DNA from: Rubripirellula tenax
GTDB taxonomy: Bacteria > Planctomycetota > Planctomycetia > Pirellulales > Pirellulaceae
Reading direction: 5' to 3'
Assembly: GCF_007860125.1 (NCBI RefSeq)
Contig: NZ_SJPW01000007.1
Coordinates: forward strand, 602,626-666,625
Length of the DNA stretch: 64,000 nt
Shown: piece after piece, positions 46,438 through 55,370 of the stretch
Numbering within the stretch: position 1 is the stretch's first letter
Layout: each line of letters opens with the position of its first letter
Made by a program: the position numbers and the translations under genes
Notes under the pieces: generated by a model
Seen by the model: the letters and a program-made list of their open reading frames with translations, nothing else
Told to the model about the DNA's origin: nothing
Databases searched by the model: none

Positions 46438-48417
46438 ATGCACATCCCCCATCTATTGCAACAACGTTTCGTCGACGCACTCCAAGGGCTGACCGACGAT
46501 CCCGATTCGTTTGCGTCCATGATTCGGGCAACCACGGATCCGATTCACGGCGACTATCAATGCAACGCCGCGATGCCGCTTTGCAAACAGATCGGTCAAG
46601 ATGCGCGCTGGGTCGCCGAAACGCTTGTGAGTCGTTTGAAAGTAGCCGACTTTTGCGAAGAGCCCACCGTCGCCGGACCAGGTTTCATCAATCTGAAACT
46701 GCAGGATGCATTCCTGGTTGACCAGTTGAAGAACATGCTCGGTGACTCGCGATGCGGCGTCGCCGAGGTGCCTTCGGCAACGAATATCGTGATCGACTTT
46801 TCTTCGCCGAACGTGGCTAAGCCGATGCACGTCGGACACATCCGAAGCACCGTCATCGGTGACGCACTCGCGAGAACATTAAAGTTCTTGGGTTACCAAA
46901 CGATTACCGACAATCACCTCGGCGACTGGGGGACTCAATTTGGGATCATCATCTACGGTTACAAACATTTTGGTGACCCCGATGTGGTCGATGCAGACCC
47001 CGTTCCGGAATTGTCAAAACTTTATCGCCACGTCAATCAATTGATTGAATACAGGAAAGCTTTGGATGCGGCTCCCAAGATGGAAGCCCAGATCGCCGCC
47101 GCTGAGCAAGAGGTAGTGTCCTCAAAAGCAATCGCCGAACAAGCAGACGCCAAAGAGAAAAAGAAGGCGAATAAATTGCTCGCCGCGGCCCAGCGACGTC
47201 TCGTCACGCTGAATGATGATTTCATATCTATTCAGGGGAAAATTTCTGCCGTTGAGTCCAATGCTGCGTTGCTGGCTGATGCCGAAAAACATAGCACCGT
47301 CGATGTAGCCGTACTGCAAGAAACCGCAAAGTTACATCATGGCGATGAACAGAACCTTGCTCTTTGGATGAAGTTTTTGCCCCACTGCAAAGACGAGATC
47401 AACCGAATCTATCATCGATTAGATGTGCAGTTCGACCACACCCTCGGAGAGAGTTTTTATCACCCGATGCTAGCGGGTGTTGTTGAGAAATTGACATCGA
47501 GCGGTCTGGCATCCACAAGTGACGGCGCCGTGTGCGTATTCCTTGATGGATTCGAAGCGCCGATGATCGTTCAGAAACAGGATGGTGCGTATTTGTATGC
47601 AACCACCGACATAGCAACGATCGAATACCGACTGAAAACGTTTCAACCGTCAGAAATCGTTTACGTTGTCGATACGCGTCAAAGCGAGCATTTCGAAAAG
47701 TTGTTTGCCGCTGCGAAAAAGCTCGGCATGACCGACGCGAAGCTGGTTCACGTCAACTTTGGCACCGTGCTGGGTGAAGACGGGAAACCCATGAAGACGA
47801 GAAGCGGATCTCTGATCGGACTTGAGAGTCTTCTAGACGACGCCGTGGAACGCGCTCGACAAGTCGTTTGCAATCCTGATCGATTGCAATCGTTTGATCC
47901 GCCCATGGACGAAGCCGAGCAACAGGCGATCGCAGAGATCGTGGGAATCGGAGCCATTAAGTTCGCGGACTTAGGACACCACCGAACCAGCGATTATCGG
48001 TTCAGTCTCGACAAAATGGTCGCATTGGATGGAAACACATCAACGTATGTTCAATATTCTTATGCCCGTACTCAAAAGATTTTGGAACGTGCCGAGAAGG
48101 CCGAGTCCGACGTTACTGCGATGGTTCAGCAATACGGTATCGAACTGACGCACCCTGCCGAACGCAGCTTAGCGCTCATGCTGCTGAAATTCGAAGAAGC
48201 ATTGGTCGCTGTTCACAAAGACTACGCGCCAAATTTGTTGGTTGAGTATTTGCTAGAGACCGCAAAGGTCTATTCAAAATTCAATGAGAGCTGTCACGTC
48301 TTACGCGCCGAGTCGGAAGCGATTCAAGCAACGCGATTGATGCTTGTGTGCTTATGTGGACGCGTGTTAGCCCTTGGACTGAATATTCTAGGTGTCGGTG
48401 TCGTGCCGCGTATGTAG
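46438..48417 (+). CDS. argS: Arginyl-tRNA synthetase with coiled-coil insert
   Basis: A 659-residue class I synthetase that charges tRNA-Arg. The N-terminal Add1 domain is present, then the ATP motif HVGH (131-134) in FSSPNVAKPMHVGHIRST, the segment NHLGDWGTQFGIIIYGYKH, VLGEDGKPMKTRSGSLIGL as the KMSK-like loop, and the C-terminal DALR anticodon domain (YVQYSYARTQKIL). Residues about 205-285 are a Lys/Ala/Glu-rich coiled coil within the catalytic domain, absent from short ArgS proteins and explaining the extra length (usual 550-590). Confidence 0.95.
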   Translation: MHIPHLLQQRFVDALQGLTDDPDSFASMIRATTDPIHGDYQCNAAMPLCKQIGQDARWVAETLVSRLKVADFCEEPTVAGPGFINLKLQDAFLVDQLKNMLGDSRCGVAEVPSATNIVIDFSSPNVAKPMHVGHIRSTVIGDALARTLKFLGYQTITDNHLGDWGTQFGIIIYGYKHFGDPDVVDADPVPELSKLYRHVNQLIEYRKALDAAPKMEAQIAAAEQEVVSSKAIAEQADAKEKKKANKLLAAAQRRLVTLNDDFISIQGKISAVESNAALLADAEKHSTVDVAVLQETAKLHHGDEQNLALWMKFLPHCKDEINRIYHRLDVQFDHTLGESFYHPMLAGVVEKLTSSGLASTSDGAVCVFLDGFEAPMIVQKQDGAYLYATTDIATIEYRLKTFQPSEIVYVVDTRQSEHFEKLFAAAKKLGMTDAKLVHVNFGTVLGEDGKPMKTRSGSLIGLESLLDDAVERARQVVCNPDRLQSFDPPMDEAEQQAIAEIVGIGAIKFADLGHHRTSDYRFSLDKMVALDGNTSTYVQYSYARTQKILERAEKAESDVTAMVQQYGIELTHPAERSLALMLLKFEEALVAVHKDYAPNLLVEYLLETAKVYSKFNESCHVLRAESEAIQATRLMLVCLCGRVLALGLNILGVGVVPRM

Positions 48418-48540
48418 TTTGCCAATTGACAACCAGTATAAATTGCCTAACTTAAAGCGGGCATTCATGCTGAACTCGGACTGTTTCGGCAAACTTCCAC
48501 TCAACGCAGACCGATTCTCGGTCGAAAAGGTAAACAGATC

Positions 48541-48918
48541 ATGGCAAAGAAGAAAACCGGCGGACCCAACAAGTCGCAAGCGATTCGTGACTACAGCAAA
48601 GACAACCCAACTCTAAAGCCTAAACAAATTGCTGCGGACCTCAGCAAGAAGGGTGTTGCTGTTAGTGCCGGTTTCGTTAGCACGATTTTGTCGACATCGA
48701 AGCGAAAAAAGAAAGTGGGTCGTCCGGGTCGCCCCAAGGGTTCTGTCAAATCGGTACGCGCCGTCGGACGCCCAACCAAGAAGAAACGAGCAAGCTCGGC
48801 TGGAAGCGGCGATGTTTCGATCGACGCGCTGATGAAGGTGAAGCAATTGGTTGCCGAAATCGGCAGCATTGACGAAGCGAAGTCAGCGTTGTCGGCGCTC
48901 GAAAAGTTGATGCGATAA
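48541..48918 (+). CDS. Small basic DNA-binding-like protein (AT-hook-like)
   Basis: A 125-residue, strongly basic protein. The N-terminal half (about 10-50) looks like a small HTH (SQAIRDYSKDNPTLKPKQIA, then ADLSKKGVAVSAGFVSTIL). The middle has AT-hook-like GRP cores in a lysine-rich context (KVGRPGRPKGS and AVGRPTKKKR). The C-terminal 35 residues form a helix (IDALMKVKQLVAEIGSIDEA). A nucleoid-associated or regulatory role is plausible. I recognise it only as a type found in planctomycetes, with no known function. Two terminators follow it. Confidence 0.75.
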   Translation: MAKKKTGGPNKSQAIRDYSKDNPTLKPKQIAADLSKKGVAVSAGFVSTILSTSKRKKKVGRPGRPKGSVKSVRAVGRPTKKKRASSAGSGDVSIDALMKVKQLVAEIGSIDEAKSALSALEKLMR

Positions 48919-49057
48919 TTCGGCGATGACGGCAGATAATGATTCTGCTGTTGTGGCTGATTTTCGGTCGGGAATGCCCCCAGGGGTTAGCAAAAGCGTT
49001 CATAGGAATGCGGACCTTCATCGGCGGAAAACGCCAGTTCCACACCGAACGAAGCAT

Positions 49058-49084
49058 GGGGATACCATAAGGTGTCCCCTTTTT
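49058..49084 (+). terminator. Rho-independent terminator
   Basis: GGGGATACC (49058-49066), loop ATAA, and GGTGTCCCC (49071-49079) pair over 9 bp with one G-T pair, followed by five T. It lies 140 bases after the small basic protein gene. Confidence 0.8.
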
Positions 49085-49140
49085 CGTTGGACCGCCACGT
49101 TGGGCGGGTTCCGTGTAAACTGGTACACGACCGGTGCAGA

Positions 49141-49162
49141 GGACCGTTGGGGTCCCTTTTTT
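49141..49162 (+). terminator. Second terminator-like hairpin before the kinase gene
   Basis: GGACC (49141-49145), loop GTTGG, GGTCC (49151-49155), then C and six T. The stem is short. It lies 41 bases upstream of the kinase ATG, so it could also act as an attenuator in the kinase leader. Confidence 0.5.
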
Positions 49163-49202
49163 CCGCATTTATTCCCCAGCTATTTGTTGCTCGTGGCCAT
49201 TG

Positions 49203-50705
49203 ATGAGTGATCTGACCCCCCGACAATTCGCACAACGTGCGGCCGATCTTGGACTCGCGGACCGACGTTCGGTCGAACAGGCCGTCAATGAACTTGGCGT
49301 GGGCGACCATACGCTCGACGACATGATCCAGGTGATGCAGCGAAATGGTCTGGTCACAACTCTGCAAACCGAGAAGATTTTAAAGGGCGACCGTAAGGGA
49401 TATTTTTACGGTGACTATAAGGTCCTGTACTTGATTGGTGCCGGTACGTTCGCACGCGTCTATCGCGCCGAAAAAGGTGGCGAAGTCTTTGCGGTTAAAG
49501 TCTTGCGGAAACGGTTTCGCGATGAACTGAGGGAACTGGAGCAGTTCCTGCGAGAGGGTCGGATGGGATTGAGGCTTCGGCATCCTCACATCGTCGATAT
49601 CTTGGAAGTGGTTCCGGACGTGCACAATCCGTTTCTGGTGATGGAGTTTGTTGAAGGGCAAACGCTGCGAGAGTTGGTTCGGATTCGAGGCAAGTTGCCC
49701 GCCGACTTGGCGCTGCGATTGATGTACGAGATTGCCTCGGGTTTGGCGTACGCTTCTTCGCTGGGGATCGCCCACCGTGACTTAAAGTTGTCGAACGTGC
49801 TGATATCGTCCGATGGAAAAGCGAAGTTGGTGGACTTCGGGTTGGCGGCCCTCACGGACCGCAACAACCCTGAAAAAATGGCCGACTGCCCGAATGCTCG
49901 TGCGATCGACTACGCCGCTTTGGAACGCGGTACAGGCGTTCGCAAGGACGATCCTCGTAGCGACGTCTACTTTGCCGGGAACATGCTGTATCACATGTTG
50001 GCGGGAGTACCAGCGTTGACGGAAACGCGTGACCGATTGCAACGATTGAACGTGTCTCGTTTTCAAGAGATTGTGCCGCTTCACGAGCGAGTGCCGGACG
50101 TGCCCGGCATTGCCAACCAAGTGGTGCAGCGGGCGCTCGAATTCAATCCAGACAAACGCATTCAGTCGGCCGCCGCACTGCAAGCAGAGGTTAAAAAGGC
50201 GTTGCAAATCCTTGAAAGTGGAGCCACGCGATCAAATTCGGACAACACGATCTCGTCGACGGATTCGCCGGATGAGGATGAAATTCCGACCAACGAGGGC
50301 GAAGGTTACATCATCATGTTGGTGGAATCCAAAGCGGCGCTACAGAACGCGTTTCGCGAGCGATTGAAGGCGCGCGGCTATCGAGTGCTCGTGATCTCGG
50401 ATCCGAACCGGGCGCTCGATCGATTTTCGCCGGACGATGATCCGCCGGCCGATTGTGTGGTTTTCGGCGCCGCCGAACTCGGATCGTTGGCGGTCGAGGC
50501 TTACAACAAGTTTGGATCCGACGAACACACCGCCGAGATACCGGCACTATTGTTGGTGGACCGTCGACAAACCAGCCTGATTGCGTCTGCTCGTCGATCG
50601 CCGACCCGAAAATTGCTGCCGTTGCCGTTGAAGGTTCGCGAGCTGCGTATCGCGTTGACGCAGTTGCTTTCGGGTGTCGAGCGTCGCCCGCTAGGTACTT
50701 ACTGA
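49203..50705 (+). CDS. Hanks-type Ser/Thr protein kinase with C-terminal pseudo-receiver
   Basis: A 500-residue soluble kinase from the ATG at 49203. Residues 1-65 are a helical domain (LTPRQFAQRAADLGLADRRS). The kinase domain (about 70-345) has the loop GAGTFARVY, Lys K99 (FAVKVL), catalytic HRDLKLSN with D193 and N198, and DFG at 211-213, so it should be active. Residues about 365-490 look like a receiver domain (IIMLVESKAALQNAFRERLK, then GYRVLVISDPNRALDRF), but the phospho-Asp strand reads CVVFGAAEL, with no Asp, so this part is a pseudo-receiver. No membrane segment, unlike many bacterial kinases. Two hairpins precede the gene. Confidence 0.92.
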   Translation: MSDLTPRQFAQRAADLGLADRRSVEQAVNELGVGDHTLDDMIQVMQRNGLVTTLQTEKILKGDRKGYFYGDYKVLYLIGAGTFARVYRAEKGGEVFAVKVLRKRFRDELRELEQFLREGRMGLRLRHPHIVDILEVVPDVHNPFLVMEFVEGQTLRELVRIRGKLPADLALRLMYEIASGLAYASSLGIAHRDLKLSNVLISSDGKAKLVDFGLAALTDRNNPEKMADCPNARAIDYAALERGTGVRKDDPRSDVYFAGNMLYHMLAGVPALTETRDRLQRLNVSRFQEIVPLHERVPDVPGIANQVVQRALEFNPDKRIQSAAALQAEVKKALQILESGATRSNSDNTISSTDSPDEDEIPTNEGEGYIIMLVESKAALQNAFRERLKARGYRVLVISDPNRALDRFSPDDDPPADCVVFGAAELGSLAVEAYNKFGSDEHTAEIPALLLVDRRQTSLIASARRSPTRKLLPLPLKVRELRIALTQLLSGVERRPLGTY

Positions 50706-50847
50706 GGAAATTTTCTCGGAATCTCGGTCAAGTCTCCACACCCCAGGCCCGATAAATACGTCGTATCTGGTACAGATAACAGAAACATGCGGAACTACCG
50801 TTCTTGACTGTTCGTCAGTCTTTCTCTAGTTTCCGCATTATCTAAAC

Positions 50848-50920
50848 GGCGACGTGGCCAAGTGGCTAAGGCGAAGGATTGCAAATCCTTTATTCGTGGG
50901 TTCGAATCCCACCGTCGCCT
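50848..50920 (+). tRNA. tRNA-Cys (anticodon GCA)
   Basis: Acceptor arms GGCGACG (50848-50854) and CGTCGCC (50913-50919) pair fully, with U as discriminator at 50920, as expected for tRNA-Cys. The anticodon stem AAGGA/TCCTT encloses anticodon GCA at 50881-50883. The T arm is GTGGG-TTCGAAT-CCCAC. No CCA is encoded. It marks the left border of the accessory region that holds hsdM. Confidence 0.93.
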
Positions 50921-50935
50921 TCTTTGAGTCAACAG

Positions 50936-50967
50936 AAGCCGGTGTATTTTTACGCCGGCTTTTTTTC
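50936..50967 (+). terminator. Terminator of the tRNA-Cys transcript
   Basis: AAGCCGGTGTA (50936-50946), loop TTTT, TACGCCGGCTT (50951-50961) form an 11-bp stem with one G-T pair. It is followed by a run of T. Confidence 0.9.
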
Positions 50968-51315
50968 ATGGCTGTGTGGTTAGCCCCAATCGACCCAAGC
51001 CTCGCATTCAAAACGATTTGCGTTTCGAGGTTTCCAACTCGCTGTCACGCCACCGCTGACCGGCGTATCTCGCGGCTTCTGAATCTCCGAAAAAAGGAGC
51101 ACCGACCAGCCTTGGACGATGTCCGATTCAGGTGTCGATGTTAAGCCACGTTCGCATCGAGGCCAGCTTCACTTTCCCCAGCATCCGGACTCGTTTGCCA
51201 AACGTTGTCATGAGACGGTCTCCTGCTTGTTTGCTGTGGGGGGGGAGTCTTACGCTGATCCCAATCGATAGGGAACAAGCGATCGCTCGCTGGCGAAAGG
51301 AACGGACAGAACATC
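50968..51315. other. Intergenic region between tRNA-Cys and hsdM
   Basis: A 348-bp gap. It should hold the hsdM promoter. On the minus strand an ATG near 51209, preceded by AGGAG at good spacing, opens a 27-codon frame (MTTFGKRVRMLGKVKLASM, then RTWLNIDT). It could be a micro-protein but has no other support. A run of eight G (near 51238-51246) is present. Confidence 0.4.
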
Positions 51316-52971
51316 ATGGCCAACAACCACTCCGACACCGAAAAACGACTCTGGGATGCTGCCGATGAATTCCGCGCTAACTCCGACCTCAAGTCATCCG
51401 AATACGCTGTACCCGTCCTCGGCCTGATATTCCTTCGGTACGCCGATCATCGGTTCACGATCGCCGAACAGGAACTTGCGGGCAAAGGCACGGGGCGTCG
51501 CAAGATCGGCAAGGAAGACTACCAAGCCAAAGGCGTGATGTACGTGCCGCCTGAGGCCCGGTTCTCACATCTGCTTTCCCTGCCCGAAGGCGAAAACATC
51601 GGCAAGGCGATCAACGAGGCGATGAAGTCGGTCGAGGCCGAAAACGTCGACCTCAAGGGCGTTCTGCCGCGAACCTACACCAAGATCGACAACGCCATCC
51701 TGGTCTCGCTGCTGAAGAACTTCTCTCAGATCGCGATGGATGCCGAAGGCGACACGTTCGGCAAGATTTACGAATACTTCCTTGGCAACTTTGCCCGTGC
51801 CGAAGGACAACGGGGTGGTGAGTTCTTCACGCCGACCTCGCTGGTCAAGCTGATCGTCGAGATCATCGAGCCGTACCACGGACGCATCTACGACCCGGCG
51901 TGTGGATCGGGCGGCATGTTCGCTCAGAGTGCCGAGTTCATCAAAGCCCACCAGAACAATCCCTCGGTGGAAATCTCCTGCTACGGTCAGGAGCGAGTCG
52001 GAGAGACCCGGCAACTGTGCATGATGAACCTTGCCGTGCATTCGCTGTCCGGCGACATTCGCTTGGGGAACAGCTACTACGAAGACCCCCACGACAGTCT
52101 CGGCAAATTCGACTTCGTGATGGCCAATCCCCCGTTCAACGTCGACAAGGTGGATAAGGAGAAGATCAAAGACGATCCCCGCTACCCGTTCGGGATGCCA
52201 CGGCCCGACAACGCCAACTACCTCTGGATACAACGGTTTTACAGCAGCCTCAGCGACACGGGCCGAGCCGGTTTTGTGATGGCGAACTCCGCCGCCGACG
52301 CTCGCCAGTCGGAGATGGAGATTCGCAAGCAACTGCTCCAGTCGCACGCCGTCGATGTGATGGTCGCCATCGGTCCGAACTTCTTCTACACGGTGACGCT
52401 CCCTTGCACGCTCTGGTTCTTTGACAAAGCGAAATCGCAACCCGACGCGTCAGCGAGGGATACCAGCACCAAGGACAAAGCCAGCAAGTCCCTCGCTCAC
52501 GCTTCGGGTTCCGATAATCTCGGTTGGCGGCGCGACAAGGTCCTGTTCATCGACGCCCGGCACACGTTCCGGCAGGTCGACCGGGCACACCGCAAGTTCA
52601 GTCCCCAGCAGATCGAGTATCTGGCCAACATCGTGCGGCTGTATCGGGGTGAGCAGCCTGAGTTCGTGGCGGGTGAAGATGAAGAAGTTCCCGGTGAGGA
52701 ACCGGATTTGAAGGCCACCTTCCCGAAGCTGAAATACGCGGACGTGGCGGGACTTTGCTGGGTCGCCACGTTGGAGGAGATCGAAGCACAGGGCTGGAGC
52801 CTGAATCCCGGTCGGTATGTCGGCGTGGCGGATCGTGAGGAAGACGATTTTGTCTTTGCCGAGCGGCTGGAAGAACTCAACGAAGAGTTGGAGGTCTTGA
52901 ACAGCGAAGCGTCCGAGTTGGAAGAGCGGATTGCGAACAACGTCGCCAAGTTGTTGGAGGAGGCGACGTGA
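51316..52971 (+). CDS. hsdM: Type I restriction-modification system methyltransferase subunit
   Basis: A 551-residue HsdM. The N-terminal helical domain ([20 protein letters not shown]) and the N6-adenine methylase core are complete: [17 protein letters not shown], the SAM motif [11 protein letters not shown] and the catalytic FVMANPPFN. The C-terminal end forms a coiled coil ([19 protein letters not shown]) that meets HsdS. Residues about 375-399 ([20 protein letters not shown] and on) are encoded by a palindromic repeat inserted in frame between LWFFDKAK and [11 protein letters not shown], a surface-loop position. hsdS follows with a GTGA overlap. No hsdR is seen, so restriction is likely absent. 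Confidence 0.93.
   Translation: MANNHSDTEKRLWDAADEFRANSDLKSSEYAVPVLGLIFLRYADHRFTIAEQELAGKGTGRRKIGKEDYQAKGVMYVPPEARFSHLLSLPEGENIGKAINEAMKSVEAENVDLKGVLPRTYTKIDNAILVSLLKNFSQIAMDAEGDTFGKIYEYFLGNFARAEGQRGGEFFTPTSLVKLIVEIIEPYHGRIYDPACGSGGMFAQSAEFIKAHQNNPSVEISCYGQERVGETRQLCMMNLAVHSLSGDIRLGNSYYEDPHDSLGKFDFVMANPPFNVDKVDKEKIKDDPRYPFGMPRPDNANYLWIQRFYSSLSDTGRAGFVMANSAADARQSEMEIRKQLLQSHAVDVMVAIGPNFFYTVTLPCTLWFFDKAKSQPDASARDTSTKDKASKSLAHASGSDNLGWRRDKVLFIDARHTFRQVDRAHRKFSPQQIEYLANIVRLYRGEQPEFVAGEDEEVPGEEPDLKATFPKLKYADVAGLCWVATLEEIEAQGWSLNPGRYVGVADREEDDFVFAERLEELNEELEVLNSEASELEERIANNVAKLLEEAT
52439..52510. repeat. Palindromic element inserted in frame in hsdM
   Basis: The left arm (52439-52460) contains ACCCGACGCGTCAGCGAGG, and the right arm (52489-52510) contains CCTCGCTCACGCTTCGGG. 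Twenty of 22 positions are complementary, with a 28-base spacer. The total of 72 bases (24 codons) keeps the reading frame. The same right arm occurs at 3890-3911 after the M56 gene. Confidence 0.85.
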
Positions 52972-53723
52972 CGCTTTATCCCAGAATCCGAATCGGCGAC
53001 TTAGTCACGATCAAAGGAGGAAAGCGACTAAGGCCAAACGAGCAGTTCAGTTCCGAACCAACACGACACCCCTACATTCGAGCCAGAGATGTTGGTGAAG
53101 GCATTGTCAAGATTCAGGACGCTGTTTACTTACCGGAAGATGTGGCAAACCGACTGTCACGCTACCGAGTAACCACAGGGGACGTTTGCATAACCATTGT
53201 TGGTGCCAATGTCGGAGAAATGGGAATTGTCCCTCCCAATCTCGACGGTGCGAATCTAACTGAAAACTGTGTGCGGCTGACAAACAATGGAAAGGTGACG
53301 CAAGGTTTCCTGCGATATTCGCTTTTAGGCGACGACGCACAGGGTCAGATGAAAGTATTGGCAGGTGGTGCTGCTCAACCCAAACTTGGTATCTACAAAA
53401 TCGAGACCGTCGAGATTCCGCTTCCGTCAGTTCCGACCCAACGGAAGATCGCTTCGATCCTGTCGGCGTATGACGATCTGATTGAGAACAACAACCACGT
53501 GGTGCACGCGGAGCCAGACTCGCGGTTATCATGCAAATTGAAAATGAACTCGCCCGGTCCGTCGGCCTCGATCGCTTTCCGAATGACCGTTGTCCATCCG
53601 CGGATCGAAACCTCTCGCCACCCGGAGCACCTCAACGAGTTTTTTGATGCAATACCGTTATGTAGTTGTCGACCTGGCGGACGGTGGGAGCTGGCATCTT
53701 TACGGCGACGAAAGCCGTCCTGA
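52968..53723 (+). pseudogene. hsdS: Truncated type I specificity subunit (hsdS fragment)
   Basis: Starts with GTG at 52968, overlapping the hsdM stop, with GGAGGAGG upstream. About the first 177 residues are HsdS: one target-recognition domain (RIGDLVTIKGGKRLRPNEQF, then RHPYIRARDVGEGI and TTGDVCITIVGANVGEMGIV) and the central conserved region (PTQRKIASILSAYDDLIENN). Normal HsdS (about 400 residues) has a second recognition domain. Here the similarity stops near 53492, and the rest of the frame (to 53723) looks random. Half-size HsdS proteins can dimerise, so residual function is possible, but the tail suggests a break. Confidence 0.8.
53500..53566. repeat. Possible attC-like spacer after hsdS
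   Basis: The stretch that begins GTGCACGCGGAGCCAGACT and ends GCCCGGTCCGTCGGCC starts right where the hsdS similarity ends. Its layout (GTGCAC-GGAG at the left, CCGGT-C-GGCC at the right, about 65 bases, AT-rich centre) is like the spacer at 54621-54690. The pairing of the two ends is weak, so the call rests on shape only. Confidence 0.25.
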
Positions 53724-53880
53724 AGTCACAGGGTATTCAGCAGACGAATTGCGGGTCCTTCCTGATCTGTTGGCGGACGGATGGGTGCCGATCCGTGAGA
53801 CGCCGTGCGGATCTTCCGCTGTGGGTGCAATGCGTGGCGGCGTTCGTGCCTTCTGCTTGGTACTGCTTTCAAAGGAATGA
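53647..53880 (+). CDS. Small hypothetical protein
   Basis: A 77-residue protein from the ATG at 53647 (an in-frame ATG at 53590 is less likely). The pattern is a strand (YRYVVVDLADGGSWHLYGD), a helix (SADELRVLPDLLADGWVPIR) and a last strand (AFCLVLLSKE). This compact alpha/beta pattern recurs in planctomycete small proteins I have seen, but no function is known. It lies among unrelated small genes in the accessory region. Confidence 0.6.
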   Translation: MQYRYVVVDLADGGSWHLYGDESRPEVTGYSADELRVLPDLLADGWVPIRETPCGSSAVGAMRGGVRAFCLVLLSKE

Positions 53881-54052
53881 CCTTTCACTGAACCGGTTCC
53901 GGGCCATCTTGCCTGATGCACAACGATGAATGAGCATGGGTTTTGCGGAGCGTAGGGGGAATGCATTTTCATTTTCGTAAAGTTGCTCGTCCGCCACTCT
54001 TCAATGTGTAATACTGTCCGAGTGAGCGCCCGCGCACTACGAGCTTTTTGAA

Positions 54053-54526
54053 ATGCCTTGGACATGCCCATCATGCAACGGTGAGACGGATCTCGGCTAC
54101 AACATCTGCTGGACATGCCGCGCTCCACGACCTGGAAGTGATCCGCGCGCCGAACCGGCGCACGTCAACATGCTCATCACGACAACGCCGTCGTTTTCTA
54201 CGCATTCCATCGACCATTACTTCGGGCCTGTTTTCGGCGAAACCATCTATGGCGCGAACGTGCTGCGAGACTTTTTTGCCGCCGTCACCGACGTAGTCGG
54301 GGGCCGTTCTAGCCAATACGAAACGTTGCTCGTTCGCGGCCGAAACACGGCCATGTCCGAGATGGCCGCACGCGCTACAAAGATGGGTGCAAACGCCGTG
54401 ATTGGGATGCGATTCGACTACTCGACGGTCGGAAACTCGATGCTCATGATCTGTTGCATTGGCACCGCTGTCACGGCCTCCCCATTGACCGGAAAATACG
54501 ACGGATCACCATCATGTCCACCGTAG
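54053..54526 (+). CDS. YbjQ/UPF0145-type protein with N-terminal zinc ribbon
   Basis: A 157-residue protein. Residues 5-22 hold two CxxC pairs (CPSCNGETDLGYNICWTC), a small zinc ribbon. The rest matches the UPF0145/YbjQ fold (ITTTPSFSTHSIDHYFGPVF, then GETIYGANVLRDFF, RNTAMSEMAARATKMGANAV and IGMRFDYSTVG). YbjQ proteins form pentamers of unknown role, sometimes called heavy-metal binding. The ribbon plus YbjQ fusion is less common. It stands alone in the accessory region. Confidence 0.85.
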   Translation: MPWTCPSCNGETDLGYNICWTCRAPRPGSDPRAEPAHVNMLITTTPSFSTHSIDHYFGPVFGETIYGANVLRDFFAAVTDVVGGRSSQYETLLVRGRNTAMSEMAARATKMGANAVIGMRFDYSTVGNSMLMICCIGTAVTASPLTGKYDGSPSCPP

Positions 54527-54620
54527 CGGCGGTGGTTGCGTTCTATCAAGCTCATGTCCCGACAATGTATTGCTTCATCCGGCTGATGCAATGATCACCC
54601 GGCCGGTGGGAAGCCATCGC

Positions 54621-54690
54621 GTGTACCGGAGTGGAGGTTGGAAGGTTTTACGAATTGACCTGGATCGCCGCCACGCTGTGACTGGCTCTG
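54621..54690. repeat. attC-like spacer between cassette-like genes
   Basis: The left end GTGTACCGGAGTGGAGG and the right end CCGCCACGCTGTGAC are imperfect complements (about 10 of 15), with an AT-rich centre of some 35 bases. This layout resembles the attC-like repeats that separate small genes in planctomycete cassette arrays. No integrase gene is in the window. Confidence 0.35.
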
Positions 54691-54727
54691 TTCTTCGCGC
54701 ATCGAACTCTAACCTTAGGTCCGCGGC

Positions 54728-55276
54728 ATGCTAAACGAACGCGACTATATCGACGCGATCACGCAGGGCGACGACGATCGGTTAGCTGAGCTACTCGGAT
54801 CTTGCGCAGGCGATCAACCGCATCTCGCTACGATTGCCGAGAGGCGGCCAACGAACCATTCGATGGGTTTCGGCATGACTCTGCTGCAGCTCGCATCGAT
54901 CAGAAAGCGGAAGAGCGGTAACCCGTCGAAGTTGTTGATCGATCACGGCGCCTGGATCGATCTGCATTCAGCCTGTGGGTTGGGGATGATCGAACGCATC
55001 GAATATTTGTTACAGGATCGCCCGCAAAGCCTGAGTGATCAAGTTGACACATACTTTCCGTTGCAGTTTGCGATCACCGCGGGGCGACCGGATGTCGTTC
55101 AATTACTTGTTGAACACGGCGATGAGGTAAACCGCAACCTCAAAAAGGTCGGGTATTTCGGCTGGGAGGATGACGCGGTCGATCAGGACTCTATCCCGTG
55201 GAGTCCCATTCACATGGCATCGCTTTGGGGCTTCGGGGGTGTGGTCTCTTCAGGGCGCAGTTTGACGGTTGATTGA
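54728..55276 (+). CDS. Ankyrin-repeat protein, probably C-terminally cut
   Basis: A 182-residue protein with three to four ankyrin repeats (MTLLQLASIRKRKSGNPSKL, then LLIDHGAWIDLHSACGLGMI, FPLQFAITAGRPDVVQLLVE and HGDEVNRN). The last repeat starts (WSPIHMASLWGF) but breaks off, and the final dozen residues do not fit the pattern, so the 3' end is probably lost at the junction near 55240. No signal peptide. Confidence 0.75.
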   Translation: MLNERDYIDAITQGDDDRLAELLGSCAGDQPHLATIAERRPTNHSMGFGMTLLQLASIRKRKSGNPSKLLIDHGAWIDLHSACGLGMIERIEYLLQDRPQSLSDQVDTYFPLQFAITAGRPDVVQLLVEHGDEVNRNLKKVGYFGWEDDAVDQDSIPWSPIHMASLWGFGGVVSSGRSLTVD

Positions 55277-55370
55277 GGTGCGTCGGTTTCGCGGCATTGC
55301 GTAACCTCGGATTGGTGTTTCAGAACAAGGGCGTCCCGCGTCACACTGATGTTGCAAAACAAAAAGCGCG

